Positions 1 to 7,055 of a stretch of DNA of 7,239 nt are shown here, piece by piece; position 1 is the first letter of the stretch, and every line of letters starts with the position of its first letter. Where the stretch lies: positions 1 through 7,239 of the forward strand of contig CANFJD010000144.1 in the NCBI GenBank assembly GCA_947447315.1, written 5' to 3'. The notes beneath the pieces are model-generated. The model was not told the origin of the DNA, did not search any database, and saw only the letters and a list, made by a program, of their open reading frames with translations. Both the position numbers and the translations under genes were made by a program. The DNA is from Fimbriimonadaceae bacterium (GTDB lineage: Bacteria; Armatimonadota; Fimbriimonadia; Fimbriimonadales; Fimbriimonadaceae).

Positions 1-1232
1 CCGATTCCTGCGCTTACCAAGTTAACGCCAAAAGCGGCGATGTAACCCTCGTAGCCACGCTTTGCCATCGCAAACGTGGGGGGTGGCTCGGCGTTCTGGT
101 CGGTCTGATTTACCACCAAAACATCGATGCTTCCGCTTAGACGAATGATTTCATCGACGAGCGAGCCCATGAACGCCTGACGAAAGCGGCTACGGGGTGG
201 CTTACCAACCAAGATCGTGGTGAAATTGTTGGCGCGCGCGTAGCGGACAACCTCGGCGGCGATGTCGTCTGCGGCCAGAGTTACCGTTTTCGCCCCGAGA
301 GATTCGGCGAGGTCAAATGCGGCTGTTAGCGCCGCGGCGCCGCGAATGGTAAGGGAGCTCTGTCGATTGCTCGATACCGTGATCACGGTCAGGTCAGCAT
401 GGATTCCCGTCGCAAGGCGGCGCGCGGAGCGCACGACTTTGGTTGCCGTTGGTGTGGGAGCGATGCAGGCGAGAATTCGCTCGGAGGCATGCCAAGGCTC
501 CGGGCTTCGCACGGCATCGCGTTGAGCGCGGATCTGCTCGTCAACCCGCTCGGCCACGTGTCGCAACGACAGCTCACGAAGGGCAAGAAGGTTCCCGCGT
601 TTGAAAAAACCTGTTAACGCTTGATTGATCTTTTCGCTTTGGTAAACCTTGCCTTCTTCGAGTCGCTGTTGAAGTTCTTCTGGCGGGAGGTCGACGAGTT
701 CGATTTCATTTGCTGATTCAAAGAACGCGTCGGGAACCGTCTCCTGTACGAATACCCCGGTGATTTGGGCCACCACATCTCGAAGACTGGCTACGTGCTG
801 GATGTTAACAGTGGTGAAGACATCGATCCCAACCTGCAGCAATTCTTCGATATCTTGCCAGCGTTTGGTGTGGCGACTACCGTCAGGATTCGTGTGCGCG
901 AGTTCATCGACCAGCACAAGCGTGGGATGACGCGTTACGCAGGCATCAATGTCCAGTTCTTTGAGCTGAACTCCGCGGTGTTCCACCATTTTCGGCGTAA
1001 CTTGCTCAAGCCCCGTCGCCAACGACTCGGTTTCCACACGCCCGTGAGGTTCAAGGTAGCCAATGACCACATCCACCCCGCGCCGAGCCATGGTTTGGGC
1101 GTCGCTCAACATGGAGTAGGTCTTCCCGACTCCAGCGGCCATACCCAGATACACCTTCAATCGCCCCCGCGTACCTTCACGCGGGGTCGAATGGAGTAGC
1201 GAATCAGGATTCGGTCTGGTCAGATCAGCCAA
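1..1232 (-). CDS. kdpD: Sensor histidine kinase KdpD, N-terminal part (cut by window edge)
   Basis: KdpD is the membrane sensor kinase that, with KdpE, controls kdp expression in response to K+ limitation. The visible 410 residues cover the cytoplasmic N-terminal region. Residues 30-38 read GMAAGVGKT (Walker A), 105-110 LVLVDE (Walker B, followed by LAHT), 120-127 RHTKRWQD, and 139-146 FTTVNIQH, all hallmarks of the KdpD domain. A universal-stress-protein-like domain follows at about 250-370, and the frame reaches the likely first membrane helix at about 392-410. The transmembrane, GAF and kinase domains lie beyond the edge. The start is TTG at 1232: the frame has a stop at 1247-1245 and no other canonical start until residue 25. 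The N-terminal RPNPDSLL resembles RPDPDRLL of E. coli KdpD. A weak AGAAG Shine-Dalgarno sits 8 bases upstream. The gene begins 5 bases after the kdpC stop. I do not see the c-di-AMP signature described for the S. aureus protein. Confidence 0.95.
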   Translation of the reverse strand, partial: MADLTRPNPDSLLHSTPREGTRGRLKVYLGMAAGVGKTYSMLSDAQTMARRGVDVVIGYLEPHGRVETESLATGLEQVTPKMVEHRGVQLKELDIDACVTRHPTLVLVDELAHTNPDGSRHTKRWQDIEELLQVGIDVFTTVNIQHVASLRDVVAQITGVFVQETVPDAFFESANEIELVDLPPEELQQRLEEGKVYQSEKINQALTGFFKRGNLLALRELSLRHVAERVDEQIRAQRDAVRSPEPWHASERILACIAPTPTATKVVRSARRLATGIHADLTVITVSSNRQSSLTIRGAAALTAAFDLAESLGAKTVTLAADDIAAEVVRYARANNFTTILVGKPPRSRFRQAFMGSLVDEIIRLSGSIDVLVVNQTDQNAEPPPTFAMAKRGYEGYIAAFGVNLVSAGI

Positions 1233-1237
1233 GGGTC

Positions 1238-1804
1238 TTACTTCTTATCCAGGTCAAGGTTGAGTTCCAACACATTTACCACGGATTCACCCAGAACCCC
1301 GAGATCGGGACCAGTGGAGTGCTTCAGAATCAGTTGCTTGATTTCCTCTACCGATTTTCCGCGGATGCGAGCGACGCGTAGAGCCTGATAATCAGCCGCA
1401 GCGGGAGAAATATGGGGATCCAGTCCGCTACCGCTAGCGGTGACCAGTTCCGTTGGCACGGCTTCCTTCTGACCAGGGTCGGCGTCGCGGAGGGCTTTCA
1501 CCCGAACCTCGATTGCTTCCATAAGTGCCGAGTTGGTAGCGGACAGGTTACTTCCGCTGGAGGACGCCGCGTTATACGACACCGGCGAGGTAGCCGACGG
1601 GCGGCTCCAGAAGTACTTGAGATCATCGAACGCTTGTCCGATAAAGTGTGATCCCACCCACTTGCCATCTTGGGTGATCAGCGAGCCATTGGCTTTGTCT
1701 TTGAACGCGGCCTGGGCAATTCCGGTGACGGCTAAAGGATAGAGAACTCCGGTAAGGATGGTGAGGACGATGAACACGCGGATAGCGACGATGAACTCTC
1801 TCAT
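1238..1804 (-). CDS. kdpC: Potassium-transporting ATPase subunit KdpC
   Basis: This is the small accessory subunit of the KdpFABC K+ pump, anchored in the inner membrane by one N-terminal helix and thought to assist K+ or ATP affinity of the complex. The 188-residue length is normal for the family. Residues 5-30 form the single membrane helix. Family blocks follow: FWSRPSAT at 65-72, the Ser/Asn-rich [11 protein letters not shown] at 81-91, [14 protein letters not shown] at 121-134, and VLELNLDLD near the C-terminus. The ATG at 1804 overlaps the kdpB stop as ATGA, and a GGAG lies 10 bases upstream inside the kdpB end, so translation is probably coupled to kdpB. No key block is missing. Confidence 0.97.
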   Translation of the reverse strand: MREFIVAIRVFIVLTILTGVLYPLAVTGIAQAAFKDKANGSLITQDGKWVGSHFIGQAFDDLKYFWSRPSATSPVSYNAASSSGSNLSATNSALMEAIEVRVKALRDADPGQKEAVPTELVTASGSGLDPHISPAAADYQALRVARIRGKSVEEIKQLILKHSTGPDLGVLGESVVNVLELNLDLDKK

Positions 1805-3855
1805 TTGAAAAATACTCCGATGACGACGTCGATGGCTTTGATGCCGATGAACGGCACAATCAGGCCGCCCAGTCCGTAGACGAGCAGGTTGTTTTTGAGT
1901 ACCTGGCTAGCTCCCTGGGGACGATATTTCACGCCGCGAAGGGCGAGCGGAACCAGGAAGATGATGATGAGGGCATTGAAGATCACGGCGCTCAAAATGG
2001 CCGATTCCGGCGTTTTGAGGCCCATGACGTTCAGGACGCCGAGTTGGGGATAGGTAACGGCGAAGGCGGCGGGGATGATCGCGAAGTATTTCGCCACGTC
2101 ATTCGCAATGCTAAACGTGGTGAGGGATCCCCGCGTCATGAGCAATTGCTTGCCAGTCTCAACGATTTCGATGAGTTTGGTGGGGTTACTGTCGATATCC
2201 ACCATGTTGCCAGCTTCCTTGGCGGCCTGCGTGCCCGAGTTCATGGCAACCGCCACGTCGGCCTGGGCTAAGGCGGGAGCATCGTTGGTTCCGTCTCCCG
2301 TCATGGCTACGAGTCGTCCGCCCTCCTGATACTCCCGGATGAGCTTGAGCTTTGCTTCGGGAGTGGCTTCCGCGAGGAAGTCATCGACCCCGGATTCGGC
2401 GGCGATGGCTGCCGCTGTCATGGGGTTGTCACCCGTGATCATCACCGTCTTGATGCCCATTTCTCGAAGCTCGGAGAAGCGCTCTTTGATGCCGCCCTTC
2501 ACGATGTCTTTGAGATAGATGGTGCCCAGCACCCGGCCATTTTCCGCGACGACCAGTGGCGTGCCACCCGCGCGAGCAATCTCATCCACCCGATTCTGAA
2601 CTTCCACCGGGAATGTTGCTCCCGCCGCGGACACCCAATTTCGAATCGAATCTTGAGCCCCTTTGCGGAGCTGGATGCCGTCAATATCCACTCCGGACAT
2701 CCGAGTTTGCGCCGTGAACGGAATGAACTGTTCCCCACTTACTTCCCGTCCCCGCAGATTGAATCGCTCCTTGGCGAGAACAACGATGCTTCGCCCCTCT
2801 GGAGTCTCGTCTGCTAGTGAGGCCAACTGCGCCTTGTCGGCCAGCTCCTCTTCGGTAACGCCCGGAGCGGGTGTAAATTCCACCGCCTGGCGATTTCCCA
2901 GGGTGATCGTGCCGGTTTTGTCGAGCAAAAGTACGTCTACGTCACCGGCGGCTTCCACCGCGCGGCCACTGGTGGCGATCACATTCTTTCGAAGTAGCCG
3001 ATCCATCCCCGCGATGCCGATGGCACTCAAAAGGCCACCGATTGTGGTCGGGATAAGACAAACCAGTAGGGCCACGATAACCGTTACGCTCACGGGTTGA
3101 CCCGCCTTATTGGCGGTCACCGCATATTGGGAGAACGGAATGAGCGTCACGCAGGCCAGGAGGAATATGATGGTGAGAGCCGCCAACAAGATGCTCAGGG
3201 CGATTTCATTGGGAGTCTTTTGGCGCTTGGCCCCTTCGACCATCGCAATCATGCGATCCAGGAAGCTCTCACCAGGATTGGCGGAGATGCGGACCACAAT
3301 CCAGTCACTGAGTACCCGAGTGCCGCCGGTGACCGCACTGCGATCACCACCGGATTCGCGAATAACCGGAGCGGATTCGCCGGTGATCGCACTTTCGTCA
3401 ACGGTAGCGACCCCTTCCACGACATCTCCGTCGCCGGGAATGAAGTCCATGGCGTCAACCAATACCAGGTCATCCTTTCGGAGATCGCTCGCCGAAACGG
3501 TTGCGAAGTTCATGCGATCAGTTCCCGCTAGCTTCTTTGCCGGAACGTCCTTTTTCGCCGAGCGAAGCGAATCGGCTTGAGCCTTTCCGCGACCTTCCGC
3601 CATCGCCTCCGCGAAATTTGCAAAGAGGACGGTGAACCAAAGCCAGACCGATATCCAAAGGATGAAGCTAGCCGAGGCTTCGCCCTGACCCGCAATCGCC
3701 TGGAAACCGAGGAAGGTGGTGAGGATCGATCCGATGAACACCACAAACATCACCGGGTTCTTGACCTGGGTGCGCGGGTTTAGCTTGACGAACGATTCTC
3801 GAATGGCTCGTCGCACGAGCGACGGTTCAAACATTGCTTGGGCTTTTGGTTCCAT
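1801..3855 (-). CDS. kdpB: Potassium-transporting P-type ATPase subunit KdpB
   Basis: KdpB is the ATP-hydrolysing subunit of KdpFABC, which moves K+ inward across the cytoplasmic membrane. The 684-residue length matches the E. coli protein closely (682). Visible P-type ATPase motifs are TGES at 158-161 (actuator domain; the Ser corresponds to the inhibitory phosphorylation site known in E. coli KdpB), CLIPTTIGG at 266-274 in the membrane, DKTGT at 312-316 with the phosphorylated Asp312, KGA at 398-400 in the nucleotide-binding domain, TGDN at 474-477 and [11 protein letters not shown] at 519-529. About seven hydrophobic helices flank these domains. The start is the ATG at 3855, which has an excellent GGAGGAG Shine-Dalgarno at 3869-3863, 7 bases upstream, and overlaps the kdpA stop as TAATG. 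The frame stays open up to 4089, but that stretch encodes no KdpB-like residues and is antiparallel to nothing: it is simply kdpA read out of frame. Confidence 0.98.
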   Translation of the reverse strand: MEPKAQAMFEPSLVRRAIRESFVKLNPRTQVKNPVMFVVFIGSILTTFLGFQAIAGQGEASASFILWISVWLWFTVLFANFAEAMAEGRGKAQADSLRSAKKDVPAKKLAGTDRMNFATVSASDLRKDDLVLVDAMDFIPGDGDVVEGVATVDESAITGESAPVIRESGGDRSAVTGGTRVLSDWIVVRISANPGESFLDRMIAMVEGAKRQKTPNEIALSILLAALTIIFLLACVTLIPFSQYAVTANKAGQPVSVTVIVALLVCLIPTTIGGLLSAIGIAGMDRLLRKNVIATSGRAVEAAGDVDVLLLDKTGTITLGNRQAVEFTPAPGVTEEELADKAQLASLADETPEGRSIVVLAKERFNLRGREVSGEQFIPFTAQTRMSGVDIDGIQLRKGAQDSIRNWVSAAGATFPVEVQNRVDEIARAGGTPLVVAENGRVLGTIYLKDIVKGGIKERFSELREMGIKTVMITGDNPMTAAAIAAESGVDDFLAEATPEAKLKLIREYQEGGRLVAMTGDGTNDAPALAQADVAVAMNSGTQAAKEAGNMVDIDSNPTKLIEIVETGKQLLMTRGSLTTFSIANDVAKYFAIIPAAFAVTYPQLGVLNVMGLKTPESAILSAVIFNALIIIFLVPLALRGVKYRPQGASQVLKNNLLVYGLGGLIVPFIGIKAIDVVIGVFFK

Positions 3856-5573
3856 TAGTGAACTCCTCCGGCAGGAGCGGTCATTTGCAGGTGCTCGACG
3901 ATGGGCCCCAACGCGAGAGCCGGGATAAAGGTGAGGGCACCAACGATCAGCACGACCCCACACAACAGCCCGATGAAGAGTGGCGTGTGGGTGGGCAAGG
4001 TACCAGCGCCAACCGGCACTACCTTCTTCTTGCCTAGCGAACCCGCAATGGCGAGGACGGGGACAATGAGGGCGAAACGGGACAACCACATGGCGATGCC
4101 GCCCAAGTAGTTGTGGAATGGCACATTGGCACTGAATCCGCCAAACGCCGAGCCATTGTTGTTGCTCATGCTCGAGTAGTTGTAAAGGAGCTGACTGAAA
4201 CCGTGAGCACTCGGATTACTCATGCTAGATTGACCGGTTCCAAAAATAAGTGGAATCGCGGTGCAGATCAGTGGTAATCCACAGGGAATCAAGATGACCA
4301 AAGAGGCCATTTTCATTTCGTAGGGCTCGATCTTCTTTCCCAAATACTCCGGAGTCCGCCCCACCATCAGACCGGCGACAAAGACGGCGATAATGGCAAA
4401 AACCAGCATTCCGTACAATCCCGATCCGACACCTCCGAAAACGACTTCGCCAAGCTGCATGAGGATCATCGGCATCATCCCTCCTAGCGGTGTGTAAGAG
4501 TCGTGCATAGAGTTGACAGACCCGTTACTGGCGGCCGTGGTGGCGGTTGCCCAAATCGCAGAGTTTTCGATGCCAAATCGAGATTCCTTCCCTTCCCAGT
4601 TGGCGTTTGTGGTGAGCCCACCGGAAACAAACTTAGGGTTGCCGTTTTGCTCCGCCGCGATGGACGGAATCATAAACAGTAGGAGAAGAGTAGTCATCGC
4701 AACGAGAAGAGCAATCCCCTGCCGCCTGTCCTTCACCATCTCACCGAATGTGATACAAAGGGCAGCTGGGATGAGCAGGATTGCTACCATCTGCAAAAAA
4801 TTGGAAAGCGGAGTTGGATTCTCATACGGGTGGGCAGAATTTACGTTGTAGTAGCCACCTCCGTTGGTTCCAAGTTGCTTTATCGCGACCTGCGATGCAA
4901 CCGGTCCCAGTGCGATGGTCTGCGTGGTCACCGGCTTTCCATCGCCGTCTTTGGTGGCCTGTACGAGGTTGGTGGCTGCGTACGAATCAAAAGTTTGCGG
5001 GACGCCCTGACTTGCCAGAGTCACGCCTAAGACGAGTGAAAGCGGAAGCAATACGTAGAGCGTCGTTCGGATAAGGTCGACCCAAGAGTTGCCAATCGAC
5101 GATACTTCCCTCGCTCTCAATCCGCGAATGAGCGCAGCAAGAACGGCGATGCCAGTAGCGGCACTCAGGAAATTCTGGACCGTGAGACCGAGCATCTGCG
5201 TGAGATAGCTCATGGTCGATTCGCCGCCGTATCCCTGCCAGTTCGTGTTGGTAACGAAGCTAATGGCGGTGTTGAACGATGAATCTGGCGAAACCTGAGA
5301 CATTCCCGAGGGATTTAACGGAAGACTGGCCTGAAACCTTTGGAGGAAATAGACCACCACAAACCCAACGGCATTAAATAGGATAATGCCGGTGGCATAC
5401 GCCTTCCAACTTTGAGATTCGTTTTCACGAACTCCGCCGAGCTTGTAGATAAGCGTTTCAACTGGCCGTAGCCAATTGACCCTGCCATCCAAAACCCTCG
5501 CAATGTACTTTCCGAGGGGAAACGATAGGGCGAGCAGGACCACCCAGTAGATGATCGTTTGCATTCCCACCAT
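3855..5573 (-). CDS. kdpA: Potassium-transporting ATPase subunit KdpA
   Basis: KdpA is the channel-like, K+-selecting membrane subunit of KdpFABC, related to the Trk/Ktr/HKT superfamily of four-fold MPM proteins. With the chosen start it has 572 residues, a normal length. The four filter regions are intact: TNTNWQ at 108-113, TNGGG at 236-240, [10 protein letters not shown] at 350-359 and NNNGSAFGG at 471-479. The Gln of NWQ and the GGG run, whose mutation lowers K+ affinity in E. coli, are kept, so high affinity is expected. [10 protein letters not shown] at 405-414 carries the conserved Arg of the third repeat. The ATG at 5573 is chosen because a GGAG lies 8 bases upstream and the codon overlaps the kdpF stop as TGATG. 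An in-frame GTG at 5582 would overlap that GGAG, and an ATG at 5564 is also possible. The third repeat has Ser-Asn before Gly-Ser, where I recall Thr-Thr in E. coli, a mild difference. Confidence 0.97.
   Translation of the reverse strand: MVGMQTIIYWVVLLALSFPLGKYIARVLDGRVNWLRPVETLIYKLGGVRENESQSWKAYATGIILFNAVGFVVVYFLQRFQASLPLNPSGMSQVSPDSSFNTAISFVTNTNWQGYGGESTMSYLTQMLGLTVQNFLSAATGIAVLAALIRGLRAREVSSIGNSWVDLIRTTLYVLLPLSLVLGVTLASQGVPQTFDSYAATNLVQATKDGDGKPVTTQTIALGPVASQVAIKQLGTNGGGYYNVNSAHPYENPTPLSNFLQMVAILLIPAALCITFGEMVKDRRQGIALLVAMTTLLLLFMIPSIAAEQNGNPKFVSGGLTTNANWEGKESRFGIENSAIWATATTAASNGSVNSMHDSYTPLGGMMPMILMQLGEVVFGGVGSGLYGMLVFAIIAVFVAGLMVGRTPEYLGKKIEPYEMKMASLVILIPCGLPLICTAIPLIFGTGQSSMSNPSAHGFSQLLYNYSSMSNNNGSAFGGFSANVPFHNYLGGIAMWLSRFALIVPVLAIAGSLGKKKVVPVGAGTLPTHTPLFIGLLCGVVLIVGALTFIPALALGPIVEHLQMTAPAGGVH
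3863..3869 (-). promoter_or_regulatory. Ribosome binding site of kdpB
   Basis: The minus strand reads GGAGGAG followed by TTCACTA and the ATG at 3855. This is the strongest Shine-Dalgarno match in the window and decides the kdpB start against the upstream in-frame codons. It lies inside the last codons of kdpA. Confidence 0.85.
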
Positions 5574-5659
5574 CAGACCCACTCCGGCTTAACCAAAGCG
5601 AACACGAGGTACACGAGGAGGCCGAGGGCAATTACGCCCCCTATAACATAGAGACTCAC
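5573..5659 (-). CDS. kdpF: Small subunit KdpF
   Basis: This 28-residue single-helix peptide matches KdpF, the small membrane subunit that stabilises the KdpFABC complex. Residues 3-23 are almost wholly hydrophobic, and the ending LVYLVFALVKPEWV resembles the LGYLVYALINAEAF end of E. coli KdpF. The start is GTG at 5659, with GGAG at 5669-5666, 6 bases upstream; no ATG lies in this frame. The GTG overlaps the stop of the preceding small ORF as GTGA, and the TGA stop shares its A with the kdpA ATG. The gene is too short for most automatic gene finders, but position and sequence make it convincing. Confidence 0.9.
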   Translation of the reverse strand: MSLYVIGGVIALGLLVYLVFALVKPEWV

Positions 5660-5751
5660 GACTCTCTCCGCGACAGCATTTCGCAGCCACCTATGAATGC
5701 GATCATTAAGACCGCGAGAATCACAAAACCCACAATGGGAATAGCGTCCAT
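5656..5751 (-). CDS. Unnamed 31-residue membrane peptide, first ORF of the kdp operon
   Basis: I do not recognise a named family. The ORF encodes 31 residues: a short MDAIP start, one hydrophobic helix at about residues 4-22, then Cys-Glu (23-24) followed by MLSRRES. The short N-terminus and the RR near the C-terminus suggest a cytoplasmic C-terminus by the positive-inside rule. The ATG at 5751 is the first start after an in-frame TAG two codons upstream. AGGGG abuts the ATG, too close for a good Shine-Dalgarno, so initiation may be weak or leaderless. The stop overlaps the kdpF start as GTGA, the same coupling seen down the operon, which is the best sign that it is translated. From memory, single-helix ORFs ending in Cys-acidic-x-Leu precede kdpF in other bacteria; I could not check this. 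A role in KdpFABC assembly or regulation is inference. Confidence 0.65.
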   Translation of the reverse strand: MDAIPIVGFVILAVLMIAFIGGCEMLSRRES

Positions 5752-5778
5752 CCCCTAAATCGTGGGGTCCACGCCCTG

Positions 5779-5794
5779 CAAGAGCGCGTCAAGG
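5779..5794 (-). repeat. Direct repeat copy 2 in the kdp upstream region
   Basis: The minus strand reads CCTTGACGCGCTCTTG, differing from copy 1 only at the two central bases (GC instead of AA). It ends 27 bases before the ATG of the first ORF of the kdp operon. A pair like this is typical of a dimeric response-regulator site; KdpE is the obvious but unproven candidate. Confidence 0.6.
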
Positions 5795-5809
5795 CAGGCG
5801 GATTGATAT

Positions 5810-5825
5810 CAAGATTGCGTCAAGG
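5810..5825 (-). repeat. Direct repeat copy 1 in the kdp upstream region
   Basis: The minus strand reads CCTTGACGCAATCTTG starting one base after the glycosyltransferase stop codon. It matches copy 2 at 14 of 16 positions and begins 31 bases before it, about three helical turns, so both would face the same side of the DNA. Its end overlaps the palindrome TTGATATCAA. Confidence 0.6.
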
Positions 5826-6806
5826 TTATTGCCACCGACGTACGTGCCGCATCCAACGTCGTTCCACCGACCGCCGAATCCCCATCGCGCGCGGCAAAAA
5901 CCCGCCTTGCACCCCCTCAGTGCGGCGTTCGATTTCCCGCAACATTCTCAACTGCCGCCAATACATGGCGAAGTCTTTGTAACGCCACGCATGGAAGAAG
6001 TACGGCCGCGCGAACTCAATTCGATCCCAGGCTTTGCACGTAGCTTGACACTCGTTTTGGAGAATGTTCAGCCGGAATTCCGATAGCAAGCCCGTCATCG
6101 AATGCTGAAACTGGAGATGATCCGGAAACAAGTCAACGTGTCCGACTTTTAGCATGCCGTCCAACACGCAAACTTCTTCCGAAGGAAAACCCTGACGAAA
6201 CCGCGGAAACCCCAAGCGATCGTAATTTGCCTCTGCCCAGCGAAAGGCATCTAAGAGCTCAAAGAATTTCGGCTGCGGCTCGTAATACATGAGCCCGCCG
6301 TTGAATCGCGGAAATCGGCCATCTTTCAGTCCGTATTGAACGGCGAAATCCTTTAATGGACGTTCGTGAAATACGTCTTTATCATCCCAACTACCCTGAA
6401 CCGCAAAGGGACGGCCCGCGCCGGTGGCAAAGATATCATTGGAGCGCTTGAATGCCAACATATCCACGTCCAGCGCCAAAACCGCATCGGCCTGAACATG
6501 GTCGAACGCATTAAGTTTATCGAGGGCGGAACGCGGGGTTTTGAGTTCAATCACCTCGTCAAAGTGTCGGTTCCAATCGTATCCACGGATATCAGTGGCA
6601 AGCACCAGCTCGGATCGGTCGCCGATGAGACGTAACGAGCGCGACAGGCCAAGGGCCATCTCCGCAAAATTCGGACCGCCCCGAGCGACACAATAGATGA
6701 CTTTACGCAAGCGGCTTCGACACCGAATGGTTTGACGGAGGAGTGTCTCCGATTCGACGATCACAAAGCGACGTGGGAATGTGGGGTGATCCGGTCGGCC
6801 GCACAT
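5826..6806 (-). CDS. GT-A-fold glycosyltransferase-like protein
   Basis: The protein most resembles nucleotide-sugar-dependent transferases of the GT-A fold, near GT8-like families, but I cannot name the family or substrate. A first Rossmann strand KVIYCVA is at residues 35-41, and LDKLNAF at 95-101 precedes ADAVLALDVDMLAF, whose DVD at 113-115 is the expected metal and nucleotide-sugar binding DxD. FNGGLMYYEP at 168-177 matches the N-G-G acceptor-side motif, SEEVCVLDGML at 209-219 the acidic helix, and H272 in FFHAW could be the third metal ligand. There is no signal peptide or membrane helix. The C-terminal 20 residues are rich in Arg and Trp and may lie on the membrane surface. The start is uncertain: the ATG at 6806 has no clear Shine-Dalgarno, and the fold begins only near residue 33, so a GTG (residue 15) or TTG (residue 33) start is possible. 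It has no visible link to K+ transport. Confidence 0.7.
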   Translation of the reverse strand: MCGRPDHPTFPRRFVIVESETLLRQTIRCRSRLRKVIYCVARGGPNFAEMALGLSRSLRLIGDRSELVLATDIRGYDWNRHFDEVIELKTPRSALDKLNAFDHVQADAVLALDVDMLAFKRSNDIFATGAGRPFAVQGSWDDKDVFHERPLKDFAVQYGLKDGRFPRFNGGLMYYEPQPKFFELLDAFRWAEANYDRLGFPRFRQGFPSEEVCVLDGMLKVGHVDLFPDHLQFQHSMTGLLSEFRLNILQNECQATCKAWDRIEFARPYFFHAWRYKDFAMYWRQLRMLREIERRTEGVQGGFLPRAMGIRRSVERRWMRHVRRWQ

Positions 6807-6932
6807 AAATAACGTACCGCATCACCGCAATAACCTAAATATCGGGGTCGAGGAGAGGGCTAACACCAGACCATGGAGATTCGATTCGCACCAAAAAAGA
6901 TAATGCGGAAAATGCCTTGCCACGCACAATTA
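6807..6932. promoter_or_regulatory. Divergent intergenic region, promoter side
   Basis: This stretch separates the glycosyltransferase (minus) from ppdK (plus) and must hold promoters for both unless the former is expressed otherwise. On the plus strand GATAAT at 6899-6904 is a fair -10 element placed to start transcripts near 6911, just ahead of the possible leader structure, but no TTGACA-like -35 lies at the right distance. On the minus strand GATATT at 6843-6838 is a weak -10 for the glycosyltransferase. I see no ORF with a good start here. Confidence 0.25.
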
Positions 6933-7046
6933 TCGTAGGTGATCATTGGTAAAGCCTTAAGAAAAGGACAGAATGATCTTCGCCACGGTAAACTGCCCTA
7001 ACGGGGGGGAAGCTCCGTACCGGGCCCACCTCGCCAACTCCTACGA
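6933..7046 (+). ncRNA. Possible structured leader RNA of ppdK
   Basis: The plus strand upstream of ppdK can form a closed multi-helix fold. Helix P1 pairs TCGTAGG (6933-6939) with CCTACGA (7040-7046), 7 perfect base pairs. One base inside it, P2 pairs GATCATT (6941-6947) with AATGATC (6972-6978), also 7 perfect pairs, topped after an asymmetric purine-rich loop by CCTT/AAGG (6955-6958 with 6964-6967). P3 pairs CGGTA (6986-6990) with TACCG (7018-7022) and encloses short CCC/GGG and GGGG/CTCC hairpins. The 3' strand of P1 covers part of the GAG that is the only Shine-Dalgarno candidate for ppdK. This resembles the plan of a riboswitch or protein-bound leader, but I could not match it to a known class, and hand-found helices of this size can arise by chance. 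Confidence 0.3.
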
Positions 7047-7055
7047 GAAAATTTT

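Larger units (their letters stand above)
5752..5825 (-). promoter_or_regulatory. Probable kdp operon control region
   Basis: These 74 bases lie between the glycosyltransferase stop and the first ORF of the kdp operon and are the natural place for a KdpE-controlled promoter. They contain two copies of a 16-base direct repeat, a perfect 10-base palindrome TTGATATCAA (5812-5803), and a small CGTGG-ACC-CCACG hairpin (5773-5761) just before the first start codon. TTGACG occurs twice as a possible -35 element, but neither has a good -10 element 16-18 bases downstream, as expected for an activator-dependent promoter or for a sigma factor with another consensus. A hairpin CGCCTGC/GCAGGGCG (5800-5794 with 5779-5772, one bulge) has no T-run after it, so I see no intrinsic terminator for the upstream gene, and read-through into kdp remains possible. 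Confidence 0.5.

Noticed and set aside
3110..3580. Plus-strand open frame of 156 codons inside kdpB, and similar ones at 765-1199 and 2663-3100
   Set aside because: They lie antisense to well-conserved kdp genes, have Ser/Arg/Thr-rich compositions typical of shadow frames, and show no recognisable motif.
3856..4089. N-terminal extension of the kdpB frame giving a 762-residue protein
   Set aside because: The frame is open, but the extra 78 residues are Arg/Pro/His-rich, unlike any KdpB, and coincide with kdpA on the same strand. The ATG at 3855 has a strong Shine-Dalgarno and the family length.
5574..5582. GTG at 5582 as kdpA start
   Set aside because: It overlaps the GGAG that serves the ATG at 5573, whereas 5573 has correct spacing and the TGATG overlap with kdpF.
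5761..5800. Intrinsic terminator between the glycosyltransferase and kdp
   Set aside because: Both hairpins are short or bulged, and neither is followed by a T-run on the minus strand.
5819..5836. Sigma-54 promoter on the minus strand (TGGCAA then TTGAC)
   Set aside because: The spacing is close to the -24/-12 pattern, but the essential GC of the -12 element is GA here, and the site overlaps the end of the glycosyltransferase gene.
7003..7009. Run of seven G as a phase-variable tract
   Set aside because: It is outside any coding frame, 47 bases before ppdK, and fits better as part of short leader hairpins; seven bases alone do not show variation.
6960..7046. Fluoride, ZTP or cyclic-di-GMP riboswitch upstream of ppdK
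   Set aside because: Short pieces look similar (AAACTGCCCT as in a fluoride aptamer, GGGAAGC as in ZTP, CACGCACA as in GEMM), but in each case the partner strands and conserved 3' elements are missing.
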